NCBI GenBank assembly: GCA_041689775.1
Contig: JBDNFP010000270.1
Coordinates: forward strand, 1 to 21,575
DNA length: 21,575 nucleotides
From: JBDNFP01 sp041689775
GTDB taxonomy: Bacteria; Bacteroidota; Bacteroidia; Cytophagales; Spirosomataceae
Reading direction: 5' to 3'
Shown here: piece after piece, positions 1 through 7,330 of the stretch
Position numbering within the stretch: position 1 is the stretch's first letter
Layout: the number at the start of each line of letters is the position of its first letter
The notes under the pieces: model-generated
Told to the model about the DNA's origin: nothing
The model's input: only the letters and a program-made list of their open reading frames with translations
Databases searched by the model: none
Position numbers and translations under genes: made by a program

Positions 1-120
1 CTGAAGCTCTCAGGGCAACGATGGACCATCCCAAACGCCCAGAACGTACTCAACCTGAGGGCTTGTAATCTCAGCGGCCAATGGGACAACGTGGTCAACA
101 AGATTAGAACGGCTGCTTGA
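1..120 (+). CDS. C-terminal end of a transposase (ISKra4-like), cut by the window edge
   Basis: Frame 1 is open from the first base to a TGA at 118-120 and gives 39 residues. They contain SGQRW near the start, then LNLRA, then SGQWDNV. This G-x-RW / L-x-LRA / SG-x-W pattern matches, from memory, the C-terminus of ISKra4-type (and some ISLre2/UPF0236-like) transposases. Only the tail is visible, so neither the family nor intactness can be settled. The element's right end should lie shortly after the stop, perhaps in 121-165, but no matching left end is in the window. It borders the carbamoyltransferase cassette on its upstream side. Confidence 0.5.
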   Translation: MKLSGQRWTIPNAQNVLNLRACNLSGQWDNVVNKIRTAA

Positions 121-250
121 CAAAACTGAAATACACCCGTTGAGGGTCGATATGCGGGCTATTGATTAAAATTCTTTTACTTGTAAGTGGAAATCAGGTG
201 TCTCTAAGGTGTTCTTTGTACTATACTTAGTTTTTGGCACCTGAGTTTGA

Positions 251-281
251 TTTGAAGTTAACGTTCTTATTCCTAGTTTTG
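251..281 (+). promoter_or_regulatory. Bacteroidota-type promoter for the carbamoyltransferase cassette
   Basis: TTTG at 251-254 and TAGTTTTG at 274-281 are separated by 19 bases. This fits the Bacteroidota primary sigma consensus TTTG-N19-TAnnTTTG. Transcription would begin about 287-290, some 40 bases before the GTG start at 327. It is the best-spaced promoter of this type I found in the window. Confidence 0.6.
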
Positions 282-326
282 TCAATGTAAAGAAAGACGG
301 TGAACTGTAACAAACCCAATAGTTAG

Positions 327-2189
327 GTGAAAATATTAGGAATTTCGGCATTCTACCACGATTCGGCAGCCTCATTAATTGAGAATGGCGAAATTGTGGC
401 AGCAGCCCAAGAGGAACGTTTTACTCGTAAAAAACACGATCCAGGGTTTCCATCCAATGCAGTTCAGTTTTGCTTAGAGTACGGCGGGGTCACTCTCAAT
501 CAACTTGATGCTATCGTATTCTACGATAAGCCGCTTCTTAAATTTGAACGTTTATTAGAAACCTACTACGCATTTGCTCCAAAAGGCATTCGTTCCTTTT
601 TGACTGCAATGCCGGTATGGATCAAAGAGAAGATGTTCCTTAAGCGGCTTATAAATGAAGAATTGGTGAAGTTGGGATATGATAAAAAGAAGCCGGTAAA
701 GTTGCTTTTTCCTGAACACCATCTTTCGCACGCAGCGAGTGCTTTCTATCCTTCGCCATTTAAAAAAGCCGCTATCTTAACAATTGATGGAGTGGGCGAG
801 TGGGCCACTGCCTCCATTTGCTTGGGTGAAGGAAAGGATATAACGATATTGAAAGAACTTCGTTTTCCGCATTCCTTAGGCCTCTTGTACTCGGCATTTA
901 CCTATTTTTTAGGCTTTCGGGTTAACTCCGGGGAATATAAGTTGATGGGACTAGCTCCTTACGGAAATCCTGCTTCCCCAGACGTAGATCGCTATGTACA
1001 TGCCATTATGAATGAGCTGATTGAGCTGAAAGAAGATGGCTCAGTTTGGCTGAATCAGGAGTACTGTGATTATGCCACTGGTTTAAAAATGGTGGATGAG
1101 GCCAAATGGGAAGCTTTATTTGGGTTTAAGAAACGTAACCCGGAAGATTCGCTCGAAGCAGAACACTGTAACCTGGGGCTAGCTATTCAACGGATTACGG
1201 AAGAGGCGGTCATTCGGATGGGACGCGAAGCGAAGCGACTTACCGGTGCTGATTATCTCTGTATGTCAGGAGGAGTGGCCCTCAATTGTGTGGCCAACGG
1301 TAAAATTCAGAAAGAAGGTATTTTTAAGGAAATATTCATCCAACCAGCGGCCGGTGATGCAGGCGGAGCATTAGGAGCAGCGCAGGCAGCATACCACATT
1401 TACTTTGGTAAAGAGCGTATACTCACAGGAGCGGCTGACGCTATGCACGGGTCCTACCTGGGGCCTACTTTCTCGGATCTAGACGTTGAGCTAACAGCAA
1501 AAAAGTACGACGCCGTTTATACTCGAATTGAAGATTTCAAAGAATTAAGTAAAGAAGTGGCCAAACTACTAGCCGATGGCAACGTAGTGGGATGGATTCA
1601 GGGGCGCATGGAATTTGGGCCCCGGGCTTTGGGGGCGCGTAGTATTCTGGGGGATCCCCGAAACTCCGAAATGCAGAAAAAATTAAACCTGAAAATCAAA
1701 TACCGCGAATCATTCCGTCCGTTTGCGCCATCGGTACTCGCCGAAGATTGCGCTGAATACTTCGATTACGACGGTATTTCACCTTACATGTTACTGGTGC
1801 ACCCGGTGGCCGAGAGTCGCAGAAAACCACTTCCGGAGGGTTATGATTCGATGGACCTCCGCAACAAATTATACTTTGAACGTTCTGATCTGCCATCGAT
1901 TACTCATATTGACTATTCTGCTCGTATTCAAACGGTGCATAAAGAAACGAATCCTCGTTATTGGGAATTGATACATGCATTTAAAGAATTGACTGGGTAT
2001 GGTGTAGTGGTCAATACCAGCTTCAACGTCAGGGGTGAGCCCATCGTGTCTACACCAAATGACGCGTACCGCTGTTTTATGCGTACCGAAATGGATTATC
2101 TGGTAGTTGGAAACTATTTGTTCGATAAGCGTCAGCAGCCCGAATGGAAGGAAAAAGACAATTGGCAGGAAGAGTTTGTGCTTGATTAA
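327..2189 (+). CDS. Carbamoyltransferase, NodU/CmcH family
   Basis: 620 residues, normal for this family, which transfers a carbamoyl group from carbamoyl phosphate via a carbamoyl-adenylate to a hydroxyl on a sugar or natural product. The start is GTG at 327; the protein opens MKILGISAFYHDSAAS, the usual N-terminus, so little can be missing. The N-terminal Kae1-like domain (about 1-370) has the metal-binding H131-H132-LS-H135 motif and a glycine-rich MSGGVALN segment. The C-terminal domain has GRMEFGPRALG at about 426-436 and VNTSFNVRGEP around 562-572, both family signatures. It is 42 bases upstream of the SGNH hydrolase gene and is probably the first gene of a four-gene unit ending with sxtJ-like. 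The acceptor substrate cannot be told from sequence. Function at class level is clear; pathway unknown. Confidence 0.93.
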   Translation: MKILGISAFYHDSAASLIENGEIVAAAQEERFTRKKHDPGFPSNAVQFCLEYGGVTLNQLDAIVFYDKPLLKFERLLETYYAFAPKGIRSFLTAMPVWIKEKMFLKRLINEELVKLGYDKKKPVKLLFPEHHLSHAASAFYPSPFKKAAILTIDGVGEWATASICLGEGKDITILKELRFPHSLGLLYSAFTYFLGFRVNSGEYKLMGLAPYGNPASPDVDRYVHAIMNELIELKEDGSVWLNQEYCDYATGLKMVDEAKWEALFGFKKRNPEDSLEAEHCNLGLAIQRITEEAVIRMGREAKRLTGADYLCMSGGVALNCVANGKIQKEGIFKEIFIQPAAGDAGGALGAAQAAYHIYFGKERILTGAADAMHGSYLGPTFSDLDVELTAKKYDAVYTRIEDFKELSKEVAKLLADGNVVGWIQGRMEFGPRALGARSILGDPRNSEMQKKLNLKIKYRESFRPFAPSVLAEDCAEYFDYDGISPYMLLVHPVAESRRKPLPEGYDSMDLRNKLYFERSDLPSITHIDYSARIQTVHKETNPRYWELIHAFKELTGYGVVVNTSFNVRGEPIVSTPNDAYRCFMRTEMDYLVVGNYLFDKRQQPEWKEKDNWQEEFVLD

Positions 2190-2231
2190 GTAGTTGGATC
2201 GCAATCAATTTCTTCTTCAAAACTAACTGCT

Positions 2232-3356
2232 ATGGCTTCAAAAATTTTCACTAGTGTTATCCGAATCGCCCTCTTGGGCGTGCTGTTTATATTTCTCTTT
2301 TATCCAGATAAGTACTTTATATCATTCAGCTTTCCTGGTGCACCCCAAAGCGATAGTTTCTACATCCGCTTAGCTAAGACCGTTTTCTGGTTGCTACTGG
2401 GAATCGAAATTTTGCGGATATTTTACTACGGGGTAGTTAAGAGCAAAAAAAAAGGCATCGTACCCAACATCATTACATTATTTACTCCGCTGGTGTTGTT
2501 ATTATTGTTTCTGGAAGTCATATTCATGTATGTTCCCCAGAGCCACGAAGGGGTACTTTCCAAGGCTTCGCAAATCTGGTGGGAAAAATATTGGAATCCT
2601 CTGAATTCCCTTAACTACCGCGACAAGGAAATTTCCTCAGATACAACCAAAACCGAAGTATTAGTTATTGGAGATTCATTTGCCGCCGGACATGGTCTGA
2701 AAAGTGTTGATGAGCGATTTTCGGATATTCTGGAAAGTAAACTTGGTCCGGAAAAGTTTATGGTGTACAATCTGGGAGTTTCTGGATCAGATACCCGTGA
2801 CGAGGCCGAGCGTTTGGAAAAATACCCTGTTAAGCCGAATGTTATTGTATTACAATACTTCCCGAATGATATTGAGAAGGTTGCCCGGGAAAAAGGCCTG
2901 TCACTCGTTGGAGCAGAGCCTTATTCTGATTTAACGGGGGTATTTGCTACGGTAGTAAAAAGGTTTTATTTGCCAAATTTTGTGTATTGGCAGTTACCCC
3001 ATACCTCGTTCAGTACTTTTGAAGATTTTGTTAATAAAGCATATACCGATACGACCGTGTTGAATGCGCACTTTGCTGATTTATCAAAGATGCTAGCCTA
3101 TCGCGATAGCACGGGCGCTGACATGTACGCGGTATTTGTGCCCTTTTTATTTCAACTTAAAAAAAGTGCTCAGTACACCAAGCCCGTTGAAGATTTCTTG
3201 CAAAAAAACGGGGTGACGGTAGTTCGTCTCACCGATGGAATAATCGCTATTCCTGATAAGGATCGGGTGGTAGGAAAGAACGATGGCCATGCGGGTCCGG
3301 CCGTAAATACACTTATAGCCGAAAGGTTATACGAAGCCATGAACAAGAGAAAGTAA
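2232..3356 (+). CDS. Membrane-anchored SGNH/GDSL hydrolase
   Basis: 374 residues. Three hydrophobic segments lie at roughly 7-24, 45-64 and 79-101, followed by an SGNH-fold domain probably outside the cytoplasm. Block I is VIGDSFAAG with nucleophile Ser149. Block II is NLGVSGSDT with the oxyanion Gly at about 182. Block III is YFPNDIE with Asn212. The C-terminal Asp-x-His pair is DGH at 351-353, so the catalytic set looks complete. Family members are esterases or O-acyltransferase partners, as with AlgX/AlgJ-type proteins that act on polysaccharides. The position between a carbamoyltransferase and DUF5989/SxtJ suggests it modifies the same cell-surface or secreted product, which is inference. 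The substrate is unknown. Confidence 0.85.
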   Translation: MASKIFTSVIRIALLGVLFIFLFYPDKYFISFSFPGAPQSDSFYIRLAKTVFWLLLGIEILRIFYYGVVKSKKKGIVPNIITLFTPLVLLLLFLEVIFMYVPQSHEGVLSKASQIWWEKYWNPLNSLNYRDKEISSDTTKTEVLVIGDSFAAGHGLKSVDERFSDILESKLGPEKFMVYNLGVSGSDTRDEAERLEKYPVKPNVIVLQYFPNDIEKVAREKGLSLVGAEPYSDLTGVFATVVKRFYLPNFVYWQLPHTSFSTFEDFVNKAYTDTTVLNAHFADLSKMLAYRDSTGADMYAVFVPFLFQLKKSAQYTKPVEDFLQKNGVTVVRLTDGIIAIPDKDRVVGKNDGHAGPAVNTLIAERLYEAMNKRK

Positions 3357-3422
3357 AGAAAACCAACAGATTTTCGATTTGGAACGGTACTTTTGCAGCT
3401 AAGAAAAATCTCAATAAACACT

Positions 3423-3572
3423 ATGGACTTTATAAAGGATTTATTTTCGTTCATGAAAGAACGGAAGAAGTGGTGGTTAGCTCCGGTCATCCTGATGCTA
3501 CTCCTGATTGGTATTCTTATCGTGATCGGTGGAGGATCTGCCGTAGCTCCTTTTATTTATACGTTATTCTAA
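3423..3572 (+). CDS. DUF5989 family small membrane protein
   Basis: 49 residues, starting ATG at 3423 and ending TAA at 3570-3572. It begins MDFIKDLFSFMKERKKWWL, has one hydrophobic helix at about 20-36, and ends GGGSAVAPFIYTLF. The KKWW-x-x-P front and the APFIYTLF end are hallmarks of DUF5989, a family usually found beside carbamoyltransferase and SxtJ genes. The basic N-terminus should face the cytoplasm. A possible promoter -7 box TACTTTTG lies at 3388-3395, but no good -33 box is at the right distance, so read-through from upstream is as likely. Function is unknown; a scaffold or membrane anchor for the carbamoyltransferase is a guess. Confidence 0.85.
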   Translation: MDFIKDLFSFMKERKKWWLAPVILMLLLIGILIVIGGGSAVAPFIYTLF

Positions 3573-3577
3573 TTTCA

Positions 3578-3618
3578 ATTTTCAGGTGCGTGTATCTTAG
3601 AAACATGCACCTGAAAAT
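3578..3618 (+). promoter_or_regulatory. Strong stem-loop between DUF5989 and sxtJ-like genes
   Basis: Left arm 3578-3593 pairs with right arm 3603-3618 over 16 positions, all Watson-Crick except one G-U pair, with a 9-base loop. The arms end in A/T and the right side is followed by GTTTTA, so it resembles a weak or bidirectional terminator inside the operon. It could equally be an RNA-processing or stability element that sets the level of the last gene. Confidence 0.6.
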
Positions 3619-3641
3619 GTTTTATCCTTACATCAGGAACA

Positions 3642-4010
3642 ATGAGTGAAGCAGATAAGGCCAAAGCCCAATTGGTGATCGTTACCGGTTTAGTGGTAAT
3701 TTATTTTATTTTTAAAGCCAGGTATCCCTACCTATTATATGCAGCTGCTGCTGTTGGTGTACTTAGTATCGCTATTCCTTTCGTCGGGGATCTGATTGTA
3801 AAAGGATGGTACAAAATAGCCGAAGTTCTGGGAGCGATAAACGGGCGGATCCTATTATCCCTTATTTTCTTTGTGGTATTGTTTCCAGTAGCCCTTTTGT
3901 CCCGCATTGGTAAAAAGAATCCACTTTCCTTAAAAAGGGCAAAGCAAGATTCGTTTTACACTGAGCGTAACCATCTTTATAGCGGAAAGGACCTGGAACA
4001 AGTCTGGTAG
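3642..4010 (+). CDS. SxtJ family membrane protein
   Basis: 122 residues. Hydrophobic segments lie at about 11-25, 29-50 and 66-90. The C-terminus has the pattern R-x-G-K-K-x-P-L-x-L, then a tyrosine/arginine segment and DLEQVW, matching the conserved tail of SxtJ-like proteins. SxtJ is named from the saxitoxin cluster, where it lies beside the carbamoyltransferase SxtI; its biochemical role is not established. Here it follows the DUF5989 gene with a stem-loop in between and ends 17 bases from the convergent Ppx/GppA gene. An inner-membrane partner of the carbamoyltransferase is the simplest reading. Confidence 0.8.
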   Translation: MSEADKAKAQLVIVTGLVVIYFIFKARYPYLLYAAAAVGVLSIAIPFVGDLIVKGWYKIAEVLGAINGRILLSLIFFVVLFPVALLSRIGKKNPLSLKRAKQDSFYTERNHLYSGKDLEQVW

Positions 4011-4027
4011 TATACCCGAACAAGATT

Positions 4028-4912
4028 CTATTTCTTTCTCCTCCGATCAGTACGATCAAACAGAACCTGCAAGATACCGTCTTTGAGCCCAAGATCGGGA
4101 ATGTGTATGACTTCCGCTCCGGCCCATTTCATGGCGGAAAGGTAGATGTCACCGGCTGGAATAATGACGTCGGCACGGTCGGGGTTGAGCCTTAGTTTGT
4201 GAATACGTTCTTCGATCGTAAATCCAGCGATGTAGTTGCGCATTCGTTCAATTTCAGCCACGCTGGTCGAGGTCAACGTGAGTTTGGAAGAAAGATCAAA
4301 AAGCTTGTTGATGTTACCTCCGGTACCAATGGCCTGAATGGGGAGTGATCTATCTACATTTTCTTCAATCCATTCCTGTATTTTTACCCAAGCATTTTTT
4401 GATTCTTTTCCTTCCAGCAAGCGTACGGAGCCTAGTTTGAATGACTTGGCATTTAACTTTATCCGATCGTGGTAAAGATTGAGCTCGGTACTACCACCGC
4501 CTACGTCAATGTGAATATACTGACCTTCGCTAAGGGATTGCACCACGACATTGTTTACAAGTTCGGCCTCTTTTTGGCCATCAATGATCTGAATATGGAT
4601 ACCAGTACGTTCTTCTATTCGCTTTCGTACTTCCAGCCCGTTGTCTGCTTCGCGCATGGCGGAAGTAGCACAGGCCATAAAGTCGTCTACTTCGTGCAGT
4701 TCCATCAGAAGCTGGTAAGCGAGCATCAACTTCATCATGCGGTCTTCACTTACGGCTGAGATACGGCCCTCGGTAAATACGTCATGACCCAGCCGAAGAG
4801 GAAAACGTACATACTCTACTTTTTTGAATCGGGCCATGCCCTCATCGTGTAGTACAGAAGAGATTTGCATTCTGGCCCCGTTGGAGCCTATGTCAATAGC
4901 AGCTAATTTCAA
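4028..4912 (-). CDS. Ppx/GppA family phosphatase (exopolyphosphatase-like)
   Basis: 294 residues, the short two-lobe form lacking the C-terminal HD-like domain of E. coli Ppx. The ASKHA phosphate-1 motif is AIDIGSNGAR at 5-14. The phosphate-2 loop is DVGGGSTEL at 136-144, and a GTGGN motif follows in the second lobe. The catalytic glutamate is likely E115 in DGQKEAEL. The enzyme should release terminal phosphate from polyphosphate or hydrolyse pppGpp; sequence alone cannot choose. It starts 77 bases beyond the stop of the envelope protein on the same strand, and a candidate own promoter box lies between them, so co-transcription is uncertain. Confidence 0.88.
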   Translation of the reverse strand: MKLAAIDIGSNGARMQISSVLHDEGMARFKKVEYVRFPLRLGHDVFTEGRISAVSEDRMMKLMLAYQLLMELHEVDDFMACATSAMREADNGLEVRKRIEERTGIHIQIIDGQKEAELVNNVVVQSLSEGQYIHIDVGGGSTELNLYHDRIKLNAKSFKLGSVRLLEGKESKNAWVKIQEWIEENVDRSLPIQAIGTGGNINKLFDLSSKLTLTSTSVAEIERMRNYIAGFTIEERIHKLRLNPDRADVIIPAGDIYLSAMKWAGAEVIHIPDLGLKDGILQVLFDRTDRRRKK

Positions 4913-4937
4913 GGTAGATAATAATATTTTGAAGCCC

Positions 4938-4945
4938 CAAAAATA
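4938..4945 (-). promoter_or_regulatory. Candidate -7 box for the ppx/gppA-like gene
   Basis: On the minus strand this reads TATTTTTG, a match to TAnnTTTG, about 25 bases upstream of the start codon. No convincing TTTG lies 19 bases further upstream, so confidence is limited. Confidence 0.35.
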
Positions 4946-4989
4946 ACTAATTAGACTAACATACCACTGCTTACAGATACGAGGCTCCC

Positions 4990-6540
4990 TTAATTCTTGC
5001 CACCACCCCCAAATTCATATAAAAGTTTCACCCGTAGCCCAACGCTCGTGCGATCAGGCAGGTAGGGCATGAGCTTCGTGCGGGTAGTGATGTAGGAGTC
5101 TACTTGCAGAATGATCGGACTCCAGCGTTTTTCAATACCAGCCAGTACTGCGAAATTATTAATGAGCGGTATAGGGGCCTTTCGTTGTTTACTTTGTTGT
5201 CCAAAATCGCTGGTGGGGCGTTCAAAATCAAATGATACTACTTGCTTAGCGCTGAGATTCAGGTTAGTACCGACACCGATAAAGTAAGCAAAATCCTTGC
5301 GGATTTCATCCCGATAGACCAGATTCAGTGGTAGTTGCATCAGGGTAGTCTTCGTAATAATATTGAATATTTTGAAATTTGGTGGTAGCCTTTGGGCGTT
5401 GTCTTTCCGGAAGTCCTCTCTCTTCATGTCGCGGAAAGTCTTTTCTGAAAAAAACTTTTGATCTTCCAGTTTTTTCCAGCTTAACCCTCCTTGGATAGCC
5501 CAATGTTTACCCAGAAGTACCTCATTCCAAACAGAAAATGCATTGGTGCGTCCTTCCCACTGCTGCCCAAGCCCAATCCGATAAGGTATATTTAGATTAA
5601 AGTCGGGTAGTAGTCTTTCGGTTTTTTGGGTCGATTTGATGCGTTCAACCGATTGGGTACGCTTTATTTCCTCACCTTTTTGGGTAGCTGAGGCAATATG
5701 GGGCATTCTTTTCAGCAAGCGTCGTTGATAATCCTGTCCCTGAATTACTGGCTTTTGGGTAGTTACAGGAGTCAAATTTGCCAGCTGTATGGGTGCCGGT
5801 GCAGCGGTTTGCTCCGACGAGTTGATGGTTGTCGTTGGGGGAGAGCCCGCATCACCACTCCTTTGGTTGGTGTTAGCAGCAGCTACTCTTTCTTTTTTGG
5901 TGTCAGGAATTTCATTTGAAGAACCCTCAGTACCAGCTTTTTTCTCTGGCACTTCTTTATTCGTTGGGGCGGGAGTTATTTTATCCTCTTGCGCTACTCT
6001 TTCAGGAATCTCCTTTTCGTCTATTTCAGGTACCAGCTCCGATTGAAGATTGTTCCTACCGTCGTTACTAGTAGCTAAGCCGCCCTTCTTTTCGCTTTCT
6101 AGTACCGTTTTGCCCGAAGTATCCTGAGTACGCTCGTTGGCTTGATTCGTTGTTTCTGAGTTGACGGGTACTTCTACCCAAAGCGGCCGCTCACGAAAAA
6201 CTTCCTGCCGTTGTATGATGTATACCGTATCGGGTTTGGCTGGGCTAACGGCGGGTTGTGGTTGGGTGAATGAGCTGGCGGCTACCTGTTGTTTCAGGCT
6301 TTCCAACTCCTTCATCAACCGGTCATTTTGGTTTGACTGGTTGACATAAAGTATGACCATAGCTGCCGTCGCGATCGTAGCGGTGGCGTAGCCCATCCAA
6401 TGTCCGTAAGTTTGCCAGAAGTTTTGAGGAGCGTGCAATTGTTGAAACGATTGCAACTTAGTCCAGTCCTGATCTTGAAATTCAGGTTGGATGCTTTCTA
6501 ATTTTTGGCGTAAAGTTTTTTCAAATCGATTAGTTTTCAT
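4990..6540 (-). CDS. Anti-sigma-like membrane protein with C-terminal predicted outer-membrane barrel
   Basis: 516 residues from the ATG at 6540; a GTG seven codons upstream (6561) is also possible. The ATG overlaps the sigma gene's end by 11 bases (ATGAAAACTAA), which suggests coupled translation. Residues 1-48 are a soluble N-terminus with an E-x-F-x-x-x-DW-x-x-L pattern. One transmembrane helix lies at about 49-66, then a short coiled-coil-like stretch to about 85. A long Pro/Thr/Glu/Lys-rich linker runs to about 315. The last 200 residues alternate polar and hydrophobic with many aromatics, as in an 8-stranded barrel (GLGQQW, AIQGGLSW, FAYFIGVGTNLNLSA, GLRVKLLYEF). Position behind an ECF sigma factor makes the N-terminus a likely sigma-binding domain (inference). 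No catalytic motif is seen. Confidence 0.7.
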   Translation of the reverse strand: MKTNRFEKTLRQKLESIQPEFQDQDWTKLQSFQQLHAPQNFWQTYGHWMGYATATIATAAMVILYVNQSNQNDRLMKELESLKQQVAASSFTQPQPAVSPAKPDTVYIIQRQEVFRERPLWVEVPVNSETTNQANERTQDTSGKTVLESEKKGGLATSNDGRNNLQSELVPEIDEKEIPERVAQEDKITPAPTNKEVPEKKAGTEGSSNEIPDTKKERVAAANTNQRSGDAGSPPTTTINSSEQTAAPAPIQLANLTPVTTQKPVIQGQDYQRRLLKRMPHIASATQKGEEIKRTQSVERIKSTQKTERLLPDFNLNIPYRIGLGQQWEGRTNAFSVWNEVLLGKHWAIQGGLSWKKLEDQKFFSEKTFRDMKREDFRKDNAQRLPPNFKIFNIITKTTLMQLPLNLVYRDEIRKDFAYFIGVGTNLNLSAKQVVSFDFERPTSDFGQQSKQRKAPIPLINNFAVLAGIEKRWSPIILQVDSYITTRTKLMPYLPDRTSVGLRVKLLYEFGGGGKN

Positions 6541-7144
6541 TTCGCTTGTATGACTGAACACCCCAATCTGCGGGAAAAAGGTCGGGATAATACTGTTTTA
6601 CTAGGTGTTGTAATCGAGCCCGGGCTCGTACGTAATGGGAGCGTACCGTGGCCTCATTAATGGTGAGTGATTCGGCAATTTCCCGATGGGAGTACCCATC
6701 AATCGCATACATCATAAACACGGTTCGATACACGGGGCGTAGCATTTGTACTAGTTCCAATATTTCGTCGGCCGTAATATTTTCCAGAATCTGGTCATCA
6801 AAGCGGGGAAAGGGAGCATCTTCGAGAGTAATGGTATCGCGTTGGTGCTTGCCGTGTTTCCGGTAGTAGCTGATGGCTGTATTAATTAGTATGGTACGGA
6901 TCCAAGGCTTAAAAGGCTGTTTGTGATCGTACTTCGTTAAGTTTTGAAACACTTTCAAAAAACTTTCGTTCAAAACATCCTCGGCTTCTTCCCGGGTGGA
7001 AGCATAGCGTAAGCTTATACTTTTAGCGTACCCGAAGTATTGCTGAAAAAGCGTCCTTTGGGCGTGATTGTCTCCATCCACGCACGCCTTGATGACGCTC
7101 TCGAAGTCATGTTCTGAAAAGTTTATTTTTTTTCTAAATAGCAA
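6530..7144 (-). CDS. ECF-type RNA polymerase sigma factor (sigma-70 family)
   Basis: 204 residues from a TTG start. An in-frame stop lies about a dozen codons upstream and no ATG intervenes, so TTG is the best start. Region 2 spans about 15-97, with the core-binding ASTREEAEDVLNESFLKVF and promoter-opening PWIRTILINTAISYYRK segments. Region 4 spans about 127-185, with the helix-turn-helix GYSHREIAESLTINEATVRS. Region 3 is absent, as expected for an ECF sigma. It overlaps the downstream envelope protein, its probable regulator. Twin promoter-like elements in the divergent region (7174-7202 and 7246-7274) suggest self-activation and control of the lipoprotein across the gap. Its signal is unknown. 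Confidence 0.92.
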   Translation of the reverse strand: MLFRKKINFSEHDFESVIKACVDGDNHAQRTLFQQYFGYAKSISLRYASTREEAEDVLNESFLKVFQNLTKYDHKQPFKPWIRTILINTAISYYRKHGKHQRDTITLEDAPFPRFDDQILENITADEILELVQMLRPVYRTVFMMYAIDGYSHREIAESLTINEATVRSHYVRARARLQHLVKQYYPDLFPADWGVQSYKRNEN

Positions 7145-7173
7145 GGTTAGTTTTGGGGTTGCGCTGTATACCT

Positions 7174-7202
7174 GTTACGCATGATGCGAACAAAGTGTGG
7201 CA
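7174..7202 (-). promoter_or_regulatory. Candidate ECF-type promoter of the sigma operon
   Basis: Read on the minus strand, TGCCACACTTT (7202-7192) is followed after 12 bases by CGTAAC (7179-7174), and the sigma start is 30 bases further on. The same pair of boxes with the same 12-base gap occurs on the plus strand at 7246-7274 facing the lipoprotein gene. A -35-like box plus a CGT-type -10 box is typical of ECF promoters. Assignment to this sigma factor is inference. Confidence 0.5.
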
Positions 7203-7245
7203 AGTGGCCTTTAAAAATAAATTTACTATTTTTTTTGAGGCTTTC

Positions 7246-7274
7246 TGCCACACTTTCAAAAGTTGGGACGTACT
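7246..7274 (+). promoter_or_regulatory. Candidate ECF-type promoter of the PepSY-like lipoprotein gene
   Basis: TGCCACACTTT at 7246-7256 is followed after 12 bases by CGTACT at 7269-7274, about 56 bases before the lipoprotein start. It is the mirror image of the element in front of the sigma operon. The 11-base first box is identical in both copies and the spacing is equal, while the spacer sequences differ. Confidence 0.5.
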
Positions 7275-7330
7275 GTCAATTGAAACCGGTTCCAATATTA
7301 TCCCAATCTACCAACTAAATAACTCCTATT

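Noticed and set aside
166..375. Minus-strand ORF of 69 residues over the cassette promoter
   Set aside because: It crosses a well-supported promoter and the start of the carbamoyltransferase gene and shows no domain.
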